A stretch of DNA of 64,000 nucleotides, from the NCBI GenBank assembly GCA_038049695.1, contig CP142454.1, forward strand, positions 21,088,501 to 21,152,500, read 5' to 3'. This DNA comes from Cinnamomum chago. Taxonomy: Eukaryota > Streptophyta > Magnoliopsida > Laurales > Lauraceae. A program made the translations under genes and the position numbers. Positions 1 to 12,703 of the stretch are shown here, piece by piece. The notes under the pieces were generated by a model. That model had not been told where the DNA came from. It ran no database searches and worked only from the letters and a program-made list of their open reading frames with translations. How positions within the stretch are numbered: the first letter of the stretch is position 1; every line of letters begins with the position of its first letter.

Positions 1-10
1 CACCCCTATT

Positions 11-14
<4 letters not shown>

Positions 15-47
<33 letters not shown>
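15..47. repeat. (AT)n microsatellite
   Basis: Uninterrupted AT dinucleotide run near the window edge. The rest of 1-600 shows no gene; it is AT-rich sequence with short T runs and becomes the promoter region of the arabinogalactan-peptide gene. Confidence 0.9.
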
Positions 48-51
<4 letters not shown>

Positions 52-611
52 GAAAGATATTTCTCACATGAGCATTTCCTTATATATGAGTTTACATTAG
101 CATTCAAAACTGTCTTTTTTTTTTTTTCTATTTTCTCCATTTTTCTTTGTTCCTTGTCCAGTGTCAGTCTTCTCTTTCTTTGTCTTTTCCTCTGGTACTA
201 CCAGTCACCTTCCAGGATGGGATTTATGAGAAATCCAAAGAGTGCTAGTGATGTCAAAAGTATCAAATGTGGCCAAGTCCCCTTCCCGTAACTGATTCTG
301 TTACAAACTCTCCATTTCCAATGAATTCTAGTGGAGCAATGGTTTGCTTCACCAATAAGCATCCCCAATCAAAATAGTGTTCAAAAACTTTCAACTTAGA
401 ACGGTTCAGATGATCTCTATGTGGGCTCTACAATGGAGTTTCAGAAAACATCAGACTAAATATGTAAATGCGCGTATCTATAATCTAAAAAGTAGGGGGT
501 GGTGTGGGGCTTTTCCGTTTATAACGCATGCGAGGTTCACACAAATATGTACATACGTTTGGCAGCGACACGGGCAGCTGCCCGTCCTGCCCTACGCGCC
601 TCTCCAACTCC

Positions 612-618
612 TATAAAT
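612..618 (+). promoter_or_regulatory. TATA box of the AG-peptide gene
   Basis: TATAAAT lies 100 bp upstream of the ATG at 712, followed by a C/T-rich stretch typical of a plant transcription start and 5' leader. Position and motif fit a core promoter; no transcript evidence is available. Confidence 0.55.
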
Positions 619-711
619 TCCAATCCCACCACCCCCTGCTTTCTCACTTCTCTCATAGTATTTTCCCCTCCTTGGGTGTTTCTATTCTCTCTCAAAGTAG
701 GAGAAAAGGCA

Positions 712-912
712 ATGGCAGTCTTCAGTGGCAAATCCTTGGTCATCTCTCTAATGGCGGTCCTCATCGCCTTCGCTTTCATCGGAGAATCGCTCGCAGTGAA
801 TTCTCCGGCGCCGGAGCCTGCTTCTGCCGCTGTTGCCATCTCTCCTGCTCTCGCCACCGCGGTCCTCGTACCATTCACCTGGTTCTTGCTTGGATCTATT
901 TTCAAGATTTAG
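712..912 (+). CDS. arabinogalactan peptide (AG-peptide, GPI-anchored)
   Basis: A 66-residue single-exon protein. Residues 1-28 form a hydrophobic signal peptide ending in ESLA. A very short mature part follows with SPAPEPA, the Ala-Pro/Ser-Pro pattern on which prolines are hydroxylated and arabinogalactan is added. The C-terminal third (about 43-66) is hydrophobic and fits a GPI-attachment signal. This three-part layout is that of plant AG-peptides such as the AGP16/20/22 group, which sit on the outer face of the plasma membrane. The ATG at 712 is chosen because the signal peptide begins there; longer upstream reading lacks an ATG and has no sensible protein. A TATA box precedes it. The family call is firm; the individual member cannot be named. 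AG-peptides are easily missed by gene finders because of their size. Confidence 0.8.
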   Translation: MAVFSGKSLVISLMAVLIAFAFIGESLAVNSPAPEPASAAVAISPALATAVLVPFTWFLLGSIFKI

Positions 913-2366
913 GATCGACTCAGATGCAGATCTCTCCTTTTCTATATAGAAAGTTTCTATAATAAAAAAAGAAAAATCACAGCACTGGTTGGATTGTTTT
1001 TACATGAATGCAGTCGCTACGCTATATGCTGTGATTAGGAATAAGTTGTTGTCATGTTGTGAGACATCTTAATATTGTTATATGGACTCTTATTTACTTT
1101 TGCTGCTGTGATTGTTGTGATGGTTTGGTTTTAGGGTTTTTCTTTATGCTGATTCTCTGAAATCGGAGATTAGCGAAAGAAGGTAACCCTGGAGAAAAGG
1201 GAGATCTTAAGTGATTTTGTTGATATTTTATACATCCTATTTTAGGAGTCTTTCTACTTTCAGCATAGCTTTATGATGCTAAGAGAGAGAACATCTAGAA
1301 TGTTAGATACTTTTGAGGAAAAATTTGGCATCCTCGCGTGTGAGAGTGAGAGTGAGTCTCTCACATCACGTGTTGAATGTGAGGAACTCGTCTGTGCGGA
1401 ATAACCATCTGGGCACGTTTGGTAAAAAAAGAGGAATTTCATTATCATTCATCGGCTCAATCATTTCTACTCCATAATCACAAGGAATGCCATTCATGAT
1501 TTTTAACAGTTTGGATTGTCAATAAGTGGGGCCTATAATAGAGTTATTTCACTATTTTCGTGGTTTGTGGGACCTCCTTCTTCCATGACATCACATTGAT
1601 AATAAGGACATTTGTGATCTTGGCCGTTAAATCACATGGGCCAGAATCCTCTCCACCACCTACATCTTGTTCATCTATATATAGCAAAGGAGCAGGGCAG
1701 CCACCTCCTAGCGTCCAAGGGGTGGAACTATATGGGAGGAAATTTTTGAAAGGCCCTTGTAACTTTTAAATTTTATATTCTTTTTTCAGAAATGGGCCTC
1801 CACATTTTTTTAAAAGCCCTTGTGATTTTAGAAAATATTATTTATTTTTACATATGCCCTCCCTTCAAGAAATTTTTTAGACGGTGGCCCCACGAAAATT
1901 GCACGAGTCCCATTTGAATTGCTAAGGTAATGACCGGTTTTTTCATTTTTCATCTTTACTCATTCTATTATAAATAAGGAGGAGGTTATTTGATAGTTTT
2001 TTTTTTTTTTTTTAGTTTTTACTTTGATTCTTCATTTTTAACTATTTATCAAAATACAAAAGTCTTAAATTCAATTACACGAAACAAACAAGCCAATATT
2101 AGTAATGTAAATTACACAACCTAATGTAATGACTAAATTTTGTCTTATTCAATAATTTTAACATGATAGGTTGTGAGTCCCTCTCTTTGGTTAGGAAATA
2201 ATTAGTCCACAGGTGATAAATCGTGCAGGTTAAATTAATGGCCCAGATTACATCTCTCTGTTTACCTGTGTGGTAGGTGGGTATCATTGAAGAGCAATAA
2301 CCATCAAAGGATGACAGTGAACGTACATGACGGTTGGAATTGATAGTCCTCTGTATTGCTTTGGTC
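913..2366. other. intergenic, no gene seen
   Basis: 3' flank of the AG-peptide gene, then AT-rich sequence. The stretch about 1690-1910 (GGCCC-rich boxes separated by T/A tracts) looks like degenerate transposon sequence but shows no terminal repeat I can define. Confidence 0.4.
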
Positions 2367-2381
2367 AAGTAGAATTAAGAA

Positions 2382-2563
2382 AATCCCAAGGGTTAGCTTA
2401 GTTGGCCTAGGACCACGGTTTGCTCCCGGAGGTTGTGGGTTCGAAACTCCGCTACCACACTAGGGCTACAGGGGATTTACCCGGCTTCCCTCTGGGCCCG
2501 GAGGGATTAGTCCAACCCAAAGGGTTGGGAACCCTTCAACAGCAAAAAAAAAAAAAAAAAAAA
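2382..2563 (+). mobile_element. tRNA-derived SINE with poly(A) tail
   Basis: About 180 bp. It has a Pol III A-box-like TAGCTTAGTTGG at 2394-2405 and a B box GGTTCGAAACTCC at 2438-2450, ends in a run of about 22 A, and is flanked by the direct repeat AAGTAGAATTAAGAA at 2367-2381 and 2564-2578. The target-site duplication, internal promoter and A tail together define a SINE. Its 3' module (about 2465-2540) recurs at 25,950-26,020. Confidence 0.85.
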
Positions 2564-2578
2564 AAGTAGAATTAAGAA

Positions 2579-3914
2579 TCTTGATCCTGACAAATTTAAC
2601 TCAAACATGGAAAACATACACTCTATAACTAGGGATCGATTTCAAGTTTAATTAATTAATACAAGATTAGAGGGATTTATCTCCAAATCACAGAATTTCG
2701 TTCTTTAACGCACATTTTTGCAGCAACCATTTTTCAGCAGAAAAGGCATGGAAAGGAAACTTGTTTTTCATGCTATACTAAATTCACATTATCCAATTTT
2801 CTGCAGTGCGACACAAATGTACAGGGGGTTTGGGAGCAAAGATTTGCTTTTTGCTCTACTTATATAACATAATGTTGTTTGAAACAAATTGATAATTCGG
2901 TCTAGTGCAGCTCTTGCTAGTTGAGGCCGTTTTGTAGGATTTCTGGTGAGTGTCTTTAATTTAGGGCCCTATAGACAATAGGGATTGAAAATCTCATGCA
3001 TTTATGTACCTGAAAAATTTTACATGCGGCTTTTTACATGAAATCAGGGGCCACACAGAAAATGTTGCAATTAATGGGACTCGGACATGTGTGGGGTTTT
3101 GATTTGGATGCTCATAGGAGTAAGATAGATTCATGGGTCCTACTTAGGATAGGGATGATGTTGATCTCTTTCGATTTATGAATCTTTCTCTTAGACTTGA
3201 TGGGTACTCCTCATTCAAGTAATGGGGGCTTCTCATTCATGGTGGTACCACTCAGAGCAACAGTTGCTTCCAAAACCATGGTGACAATTAGATTTAGCAT
3301 AATCCTCCTCAACATCAGATAATTTCTTAGCTAGGCTCTCACTTGGGAGTTGGGAATGTGATAACCTATTTCGTTTCTTGATCTTCATGTTAGAAATGGT
3401 TATATACTAACCCGAGTTGCCTTAGCTATAAGTCTCAGCTGTCTTCTTCAATTGCTACATGTAACTAAAACCCTGAGAAATTATAGTCTAATGATTTTGA
3501 CCCAAAACCGAATTCATTGCTATGACTCAGTCTCTCATTCTCCCAATTTCCATGCTCATCCTTCGTTTTTTTAAGCTGTTTGCACAAATGTGTCCCCATG
3601 TGGTTATCAACCAACAGGGCGGAATCAGTAACTTTGTTTTGGGTGGCGGGGAAGAAAAAAAAACTTTAAATAAAATTGTAAAATTCAGTAATAAAATGCG
3701 CTATAATCAAATTATTAAAGTTATGATGGACGCTCTTTCGCTGAGTTGAAATTATTAATTATTATTTTATACTGATTTTTTCTATAATTTCTTATTCAAT
3801 ATATACAATTAAATAATTTATAAGAAATTCATCCTTCTTTCTATTGCGATGTGCAATTTTAATAAACTTCATGTCTGAGAATGCATTAGTACATCTACCA
3901 TATGCATTTGAAAA
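2579..3914. other. intergenic, no gene seen
   Basis: AT-rich sequence with no conserved coding stretch on either strand and no clear repeat boundary. Confidence 0.4.
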
Positions 3915-4093
3915 CGGCTCGTTACTTGAGTGGTAAAGAGCGGTGGGTCTCACCTGGCTGCCAAGGATTTAAACCCTGGGCACACCACCTCTTCCCACAT
4001 GTGCGGGCTCCTTTTCCATCCGAGTAGGTGTCTTCCCATGTATGCGGGCCCTCTTTTTGCTTCTAACCCCCTTGGAAGGAGTACAAAAAAAAT
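3915..4093 (+). mobile_element. probable tRNA-related SINE
   Basis: Begins with a tRNA-like block (TTACTTGAGTGGTAAAGAGC, A-box-like) followed about 40 bp later by a degenerate B box (GGATTTAAACCC). It has pyrimidine-rich repeats of a 'cccatgt.tgcgggc' motif and ends in a short A run near 4085. No convincing target-site duplication was found, so this is less certain than the copy at 2382. Confidence 0.45.
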
Positions 4094-5785
4094 TCTCAAG
4101 ATGGGTAACATACTAGTCCTCTCTTATACGTGTAACTTGTAAGGTACAATTAAAGGCTTTATTATTTAAAAAATAAAAAAAAGTAATAATAACATTCCGT
4201 ATCTAAAATCTAAATCATTTGAAATCATGGTTCTGCTAGTCTTTTATCTCCTTAAAATAAAATTTTTTAACTAGATTATTGTGACATGGATTAAATAATC
4301 AAAATAAAACTAAATTTCTTTATCAACGATGGGTAAAGCTTTGATTGAGCTAAAAAATAATAGAATAATAGAATACAAACATACATTGATTTTAAGCAAA
4401 TTAGACTTCAATATAAGCTAATAACACATAGTAAAATCAGTACATCTATGCAATGTAAAGAAAAATCCATTAAAGAGAAAGTGGGTTTGTTGTTGTTCTT
4501 CTTTATTTATACCACAAAGTCTTTGTAAGTCTACAAACTACAATTTCTTTCAAGATCTCCAACAAAAACGCGTGTATTCTCCTTTTTAATCATAAGATTT
4601 AGGACAAGTATAGATTGGTTAATTAAAATGAAAGTTGAGAAAACTCCTCTCCAATCTCCATCAAGCCTTCCTTATTTATTCTCTTTTCCTTTTTTTTTTT
4701 TTTTTCATTTTAAGTTTCCCCAAAATAAGGAATATTTCTAATTCCTTTTTCTAAGAGTCAAAATCATATTAAAAAACAGTCCAAAACAATGGATGGCCAC
4801 ATAAAGGTGGGCCAAAGCATTACTTTGAGGGGACTTCTGATGTAGTGGGGCATGGCCCAGCCCCACCCCTAGGTCCGCCCCTGCCACAGAGGAAATCTTT
4901 CCCCCCAGATATTATACACCTTGACATTGACAGAAAATTGGTGTTGCCTCTTGTACCAGGGTGAGACCACATGGTTGAAACTGGAGCTTTGGGCCGGAAT
5001 TGACAGGGGGGTTTCTGGCACGTTCTTATCACCTTTTATGATTATTATTATATTTTAAAGAGTAATTGGGGGATGAGGCCACTAATGTTAATTTAGGTTT
5101 CATTCGTGACCTCTTTGTATACTTTGTATGGATATTAAAGAGGAGGAAGTCCACATGGACCAAATGGGGGGCTGGGATCCAACGGTCCTCTTGGGGGACC
5201 GAGCTAGAATCCGGTCTCCCCATTCGGTCCGGCTAGTAGGACTCATTAAAGAGGGATACAGGGTTTGCATGTAGAGTCTAACTTTTAAATGGTTAGATTT
5301 ACTTGGGTGATTGCAATATCTTTTCCTATCAAAGAATGTTCTTTTGTCGATATTTGTCTTTGTTTCTTTGATATAAGCCTATTCAAAAGGAATGCATTTG
5401 ATAAAAATTAATATAAAGTCAATAATACAATCAAACCAATGGGCACTCGGATAATTCTAATGCATGGATTAATTGACTCCTTGCTACTATTAAAGCCAAA
5501 GCCAAAGCTTTTATTCCTACAAGGATGAATGGAGGCAGCTCAACAACTCGCTAAATTTGTCTCTTTTTTTTTTTTTTTGAAGGTGCAGATTTTGAGTGTA
5601 CTGACCAGTTTGATGTTTACTCTATGCAGTGATCTGAGTGTAGCTCTTGATTGCATTCTTTTTTCTAGGCAGGTTCTTCTAATAAAATGACTCCCTTTTG
5701 CCAGAAAAACAATGGGATTAGAGCAGAAGAGAGAGTGCCAGTGAGTAGTATTTAGAACCAGGAATATGTAGACAGATCATTTGAT
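4094..5785. other. intergenic, no gene seen
   Basis: AT-rich. A hAT-like end (TAGGTCCGCCCCTG, 4869-4882) is visible, but its partner end could not be established. Confidence 0.35.
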
Positions 5786-5923
5786 TGATATTACCTGTTC
5801 AAAACCAACTTCAAATTGAAATATATAGACCATTTGGTTGATATTAGTTGGGCTCACTACCTGTTCAAAACCAACTTCAAAATGGAATATATAGACCATT
5901 TGGTTGATATTAGTTGGGCCACG
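5786..5923. repeat. 66-bp tandem duplication
   Basis: A unit containing ACCTGTTCAAAACCAACTTC followed by TATATAGACCATTTGGTTG is present twice with a 66-bp period (second copy begins near 5859). No coding content. Confidence 0.8.
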
Positions 5924-6333
5924 CTGCTTGTTCACTCCCAAATAAGAAAGGAAGTATGAGAATTGTGGAGAGCCACATAAGTCACGCCTGAGTTTTCATG
6001 GAACTAGTGTGGAATAAAGGCAGGTGAAAATAAAGTAGGGTCCAAGAAACCAAGTGATTTTGAAAAGTTCTATAAGTGAGACTTCTCTCTCTGCTCACAC
6101 AAAAATCTAGCTATTTAAAATAATTAAGATAAACACTAAAACAACAATAGTCAAATGAGGAATTTATTGAAAATCTCTAACAAATAAAACATAAAAGACA
6201 TGAGAACAAAGAGAGAGAATATTGATTTCTAGGATGAAATGAAATGAGGGCATACAGTGAGAAGAAACCATAGCTGTTAGATCGAAGGAGACTATGAGGT
6301 AAGGTCACAATTAGGGGTGGGAAAATTTGACTC

Positions 6334-6600
6334 GACCCGTATTTGACCTGCCCACATAAAATACGGGTCGGTCATGGGTCAGCTTTTCTTGACCTGCAAG
6401 CCCGCTTATCCCTAATGACCCGTATATGACCTGCCCGCATAAAATACGGGTCGGGCATGGGTCAGCGTTGCTTGACCAGCTGCAAGCCCGCTTATCCCTC
6501 ATGACCCATATATGACCTGCCCACATAAAATACGGGTCGGGCTTGGGTCAGCTTTTCTTGGCCTGCAGGCCCGCTTACCCCTCATGACCTGTATTTGACC
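6334..6600. repeat. 84-bp tandem repeat with internal hairpins
   Basis: Three units start at 6334, 6417 and 6503, and a fourth partial starts at 6586 (spacings 83, 86 and 83). Each unit opens with GACCCGTAT and carries ATACGGGTC 18 bp further on, so the first two form perfect 9-bp inverted repeats; the third has one mismatch (GACCCATAT). Confidence 0.85.
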
Positions 6601-8601
6601 TGAAGAAAAGATTAATTCCTATAATTCTTAAAATGAAGTTGGATTTGAGCTAAGCATTTGCAAATAGACCAGGAATTAGAAAGATTGGTTCAATGAATGG
6701 ATTAGAAAAATGATAATAGGCCTTGGCCAAACTTGTTACAGATGGAAAATTGGGTAATGGACCTCATATTGTTCTTGAACCAGAGTTGAGCTTAGGCTAA
6801 GCTTTTACAGGCTGGGTCAGTTCATGGTAACTGCATCGATACGGATCATTTCTGGTTGACCTGCACGAGTTGTGGGTCGATTGATTAGGCATATCTGACC
6901 CCATCTTAAAAATGGGTCAACTATGATTGGGCTTCAAATTGTAGATATCACCTGTTGACCCAAGCCAGCCCACTTTCCACCTCGAGCTGACAATTAGGTC
7001 GCCACAACCCACAAGGCTTTGATATGTGGGGGAATCAATTCTAACAAATATTAGGCATGTTTGCTAATTGGTGAGGAATCCATAGATCCGATGATCCTTT
7101 ATTACCACTGGAACAAAAATTTCTTGTTGGGGATTTATATATATATATATATATATAAAACTAAGAAAAATAGGATTAGATGTGCAAATCCAGAGAGGAT
7201 TTTCAAATCTCATAAAGAGTGGTCAGATCTGAAAATGAGAATTTTCATTCATCAAAATCCTCGGGAATTTACAATTGTCAAATATAGATTTACCACAATT
7301 TTATGAAAATCGAAAATATTTTTCCTAAAGATTTAGTTGCCAAACCAGTGTAGACAATGCACAATTATTGCCTTAACATGGAATGCCAACTCTGAATTTG
7401 CCTCACTTGGTTGCTTACTTCATTACAAGAATCTCAACCAATAATGACTAATAAATAGATTGTAAGATCTTATCCATTCAATTTTTTGCCCTTTTTCAAC
7501 ATTCTAATTTGAATGGTTGCTATATTATTGACCCATTATTATTTTTTGAACTTTAATGGGCCAGCTTGGTTCCTTCTTTTTTTGTTAAAATTCTTATGAA
7601 AGCAAATCTTCAATAGATCCCATAATATGACCGATTGAGCTAATCACTGAAAATGGACTTGATTAAGTACAAATAGAGTCTCCACTAAAAGCTTATAAAT
7701 AGTATTACTCATTACTTTTGACAAGTTGAGCCTTTGATCCATTATGATTCAAATTTCAACCTTTCGACCCTGATTGCAAATCAAGTATTTATCAGACCCC
7801 CACAATGAGCGCATTGGGTTTTCAATCCCCACTGCCCATGATAGTGGACCATCCTAATTAGAGGCTCTCACTGAAAATCTTGCATGGCTTCCACAGGGTA
7901 TTATTGTAGGAGAAAATCCCCGTAGACGCGTAACTACACATCTAAACAGGAAAAAAATTGACCCACTGAGATCCCCATGATCATCATCATCAAACCTATA
8001 TGAACATATTTTTTTTAATATCAAGATATTATTCTAGTCATGATTTCAAAAGTTGACTTATAGGTATCTGTTCCTTATTATTGTTGAGTCCTCTATTTTG
8101 CAGAAATGGGATATGATTAGAAAAGGGTCAACTCCTCCTTTTTTCTTTTTTTTTGCCAAGGAGAGGCCAACTTCTGATTTATTTGAATTCTTAATCTAGA
8201 GAGCTTAGAGGGCAGCTGCTAATCCATAAGGTACACTTGGTGATTCCAAGACGTACCATTCACCTGGTGCACCCTAATGTGGATAGGTCAGGACATAGAA
8301 ACCATCTGTTAAGAAACCGAAACATGGAAAGTCAAATCCTAAAGATTTGAGTTACAACAGATTTTAAGTATTAGAGTGCCTAGTGCCGGAACAAGGGGTG
8401 TGTCCTTATCTATGTAGCCATTAAGAAGATATTATCTGTCCCATAAAAGAAGATTTTTTTTCCTTTCTTCTCCTTGAAAACCTCCTAAAAAGTGGATCAC
8501 CCTACTAATTTTAATTACATTCAATGTGTCAAGCATTGAAAAAAGCCTTTAAAATTTAGATACACATGTCTTTCCGAATAACATTAATATGCTCAAAATA
8601 G

Positions 8602-8602
<1 letters not shown>
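6601..8602. other. intergenic, upstream of the neprosin gene
   Basis: More degenerate GGGTC/GACCC sequence to about 7000, a short (AT)n run at 7137-7157, then unremarkable AT-rich sequence. No gene or bounded element seen. Confidence 0.4.

Positions 8603-8647
<45 letters not shown>
8603..8647. repeat. (CT)n microsatellite
   Basis: Uninterrupted CT run in the probable promoter region of the neprosin gene, about 280 bp before its start codon. Confidence 0.95.
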
Positions 8648-8650
<3 letters not shown>

Positions 8651-8651
<1 letters not shown>

Positions 8652-8750
8652 ATGTGGGAACTCTTCAATGCGTTTTGAAGGCAGCCGTTTCTATTCTCTC
8701 TCTCTATTTATGTGGGAACTCTTCAATGCGTTTTGAAGGCAGCCGTTTCT
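8651..8750. repeat. 58-bp tandem duplication in the promoter region
   Basis: TATGTGGGAACTCTTCAATG and the following 22 bases are repeated identically at 8651 and 8709. Short CT tracts separate the copies, consistent with slippage at the adjoining microsatellite. Confidence 0.9.
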
Positions 8751-8929
8751 ACTGTCAATCCAATATCATATAATAATAGACAAGGACACCAGATTTTGAT
8801 TGGGTATCTATCTCTTCTGTCTGCTCTTAGCTAGGTGTGTATATATAATCTTCTCTTCTATGTGTCTTTTGGTGGGTTGTTTCTACTCATCTTTAAAATC
8901 TTTTCTGGGTCTCTCAGGAGTAGAGGTTG

Positions 8930-11900
8930 ATGCATTTGGAACATATAATGGAGAAGAGGGCTAGGGATAATGGCTTCTTGGGTTTGAGTGGAAAAGTCAT
9001 TTTGTTGGCATTGGTTTTACTTGTCCTGGGTGATCATGTAAATGGTACAAGGAATGCAGCTACTTCTGCAGAGAGAGATTTGGAAATAGAGAGGAAGCTG
9101 AAGCTAATGAATAAGCCAGCAGTCAAAAGCATTCAGGTTTTTTTCTCACTCATTCCTTCTCATTTCTTACTTTGTCAGAGTACCCACATCGAGATTTAAG
9201 ATGCAGCATACTGCCCAATGAATCTACCTGTTTCTGGAACCAGCATTCTGCAGAGGTGGGGTCCATATTTCAATGGTCTATATATTATTCTTCCTAATCT
9301 CTACCACTTTATCCTAATGTTGTGGTTCTGCGACCGAAAGATTTTGTGATAAAGGGGAAAATTGTATTAATTTTTTTACAACCCATTGTTTCGTTATATT
9401 GCCCAACGTATTTTTTTAAGGAAAGGAAAAAAAAAGAATTAATTTTCCACTATGCAGAGAATTTTGATTTCAGATGGTAGCAATGTACGTGGAAATAGAA
9501 ATATGCAAAACACAAAATCCTCTCTTGCAAGGGCAAGGCCAAAAAATAAGACCATCATATTACAATATTTTAGATGATTTAGGTAGTGTAACAGGTGAAC
9601 TATTGAATTAGATTTCTGCGGTAGGGCATGCTTGGATGTGGAGAAACAGGTAGAGAAAATGGAGGATTCAAATTGTATTTTGGTCAATTTCATCCATTTA
9701 TTTTGCTCCACAGATTTTCTTTGTTATAACATGGCAATCGCTGTGTATGGACTTGTTGTAAGAGTGCTCATAGGCAAGGCCAGTCTGCAACCTCTATCCA
9801 GACCCTATTTGGCTGGATTTGTCTCTGATTTTAGGCTCGTTGTCGTTTTCTTTTAAGAAAAAACTTTTCTTTTCTTTTCTTTTTTTTTAAAAGAAACAAC
9901 CTATTGGCACAATTATTTCATACTTATCTTTTGCCTTTTAAAAAATGACATTTAATAAATTCAAATCCTCTCACTTATCTCAAATAAAGTGGCCCCACTT
10001 GGTATTTTCTAAAGGTGGTGGTCACAATCACAAAAGGCTTGGCCCATATTATAATTCGTATAATGGTGGGACCACATTACAAATTCTATCGATGTAGACC
10101 CATGTTTCAATTTCTAAAGGTGGGCATCACGTTGTAATTTCTAAAGGTGGCTAACATGGTTACAATCTCAAAAGGTGGGCCCATATTATACAATTATAAT
10201 GGTGGGACCACATTATAAATCCTATGAATGTGGGCCTGTCTTTTAGTTTATAAAGGTGAGAATGACGTTGTAATTTCTAAAGGTGAGTTTCATGTCCACA
10301 ATCACAGAAAATGTGGCTTCACTTTATAATTTTTAACAGTAGGTCATATGGTCACAATCACAAAAGGTGGAGCCACATTGTAAATCCTATGAATGTGAGC
10401 CCATATTGTGAATCTTATGAATGTGACCTCATGTTCAAATTTCTAAAGGTGGGTATCACATTGTTATTTTTTAAAGATGGATCCTATGTTTATAATTAAA
10501 AAAAAAGGATGGCCCCACATTAAAATTCCTGACCCACGTTGTAAATCCTATGAATGCATTGCACTCATGTTCTAATTTTTAAAGGTAGGGCACCACATTG
10601 TAGTTTTTTTATGTAGGACATAGGTTCACAATCACAAAAAATGTGGATCCACTTTGTAATTCATAAATGTGGGTCATATGGTCACCATCACAAAGAGTGG
10701 ACCCACATTGTAAATCCTATGAATGAGAGCCTTATATTCTAATTTCTATAGGTGGTGGTACCATATTGTAATTTCTAAAAGTGGGTCTCATATATACATT
10801 TACAAAAAAGTAGCCCCACATTATAATTTTTCTAAAGGTGTGCCCATATTGTAAATCCTATCAATATGGGTTTCATGTTCTAATTTTTAAAGGTGGGTAA
10901 CACATTGTAATTTCTGCAAGTGGGCTTCATGCACAATAATAATAGAGTGCCGCAAACAATAAAAAGGTGGTTCTTACATTGTAAAACTTGTGTCCACTCA
11001 GTTTGCGTTTCTGTATTGTACACTTGGCTCGGGGTGTTGCTGGGCCAGGCTGAAGTTTGAGATTGTGGGTTTTTTTTGGCTGAATATAAGGCCCAACAAT
11101 GAGATGGCCCTGGTTTTGACATGCTTTGACTCCGGCCCGCCCAATTTGGCCCATGAACAGAAATATGGCTTAAGAAAATTTTAACTGGCAAACGATATAT
11201 TCTTTCATGTGGTGTGCATCGTATTCTTTAACATAAGTAGTAAACAACAGGTCTGCAAAAAACTCTGCAATAGTTACCATGGGATATGAAAAAAAGACAA
11301 TGGGGGCCATCTTCTAATTTTTTGCACCACAGAGAGTAAAGGGCCCATCTTTGATAATTTTATCGACCTTTTATGGGAATTAGAGAAAGATAATCCAAAC
11401 AAATCAAGATGATCATAGCCATTCATTCTATCAGCAAATAAAAATGGGCAGCTGAAAATAGCTTCTCTTTTTTTTTTCAAGATTGAACAAGTAGGATGGG
11501 ATCGCTAGGATTGGCCAACTAGTATCTAGAGAGAGATTGGAGTACAATTGCACCAATTAGTATCCTATGTTTACCCATTGAAAGCCCTATTTTTCCAGGA
11601 TTCTTGCATTGGAATGTAGAAAAATCTATTGTTACTCCTTTCTTCCCTTTTTTTTTTTGTTTTTTCCTTTATTTTGTACCTAGCTCATTTGCTTTTTTTT
11701 TTTTGAAGTTATTATCTTTCATATAAATATTTTGATATCCAGTTATTTTTTGCACTTTTACCTCAGAGTGAAGATGGAGATATCATTGATTGTGTTGATA
11801 TCAACAAACAACCTGCTTTTGATCATCCTTTACTCAAAAATCACAAAATTCAGGTAAGCTTTCTATTGTTTCATCTCATTATCTTTTCTTTTATGATTCA

Positions 11901-12655
11901 TACATCTTCTTAATTATCTTATGCAATCATCTTTATATATATACTTCAAAAACAAGAGGTGAGGATGAATGAGAATGCATTGGACCTCATTTTACATTTG
12001 AGAGAGGGATGGAAAAGTGGCTTAATGTGGGTTTTTGTCAGAAAATTTTCAATTTATCAAAATCTTGTAGTCGTATTTTCACTATTTTGTCATTGCCCAC
12101 ATTCAGTAATTACACCTAAAATACATTATCAAGATTTGAACTGTGCAATTGGTATTACCACATGAACTCAATTTTGTGACACAATTTTCTGATTGAGCAA
12201 CGACGGAGACACTATATATACACATATACAATTACATTTTTTAATCTACTTTTTAGATTAATCATCTTATTATAGCTTAGGACTTATCTTTGACTGTAAA
12301 AGCAACAACAACAATAAGATAACAATAAACTCATTGTCATTTTAAAAATTAGTAATAATACTTGAAGTGTTGATGCAGATGAGACCTAGCATGGATGAAC
12401 AAGTAAATGAAGAAGCTGCTTCTTCCAACTCTACAGTTAGGCAACTGTGGCGCAAGAGTGGAAGCTGTCCGGAAGGAACAATCCCCATCCGTAGAGTTCA
12501 AAAGAGCCACCTACTTAGAGCTCCTTCTTTAGAAAACTATGGCATGAAAAGCAAACATGTTCCAAACTCGACGAATGACCTTAATGCAAGGATGTATGCG
12601 GTAATTAAGCATATTTTCTTTCTTATTTTAGAGACATGATTTACTCAAGAACCTG

Positions 12656-12703
<48 letters not shown>

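Noticed and set aside
2394-2450. A genuine tRNA gene
   Set aside because: A and B boxes are present, but there is no cloverleaf, and the A tail with target duplication shows it is a SINE.
3616-4882. A possible hAT element between CAGGGCGGAATCAG and TAGGTCCGCCCCTG
   Set aside because: The flanking 8-mers do not match and the ends are too diverged to pair with confidence.
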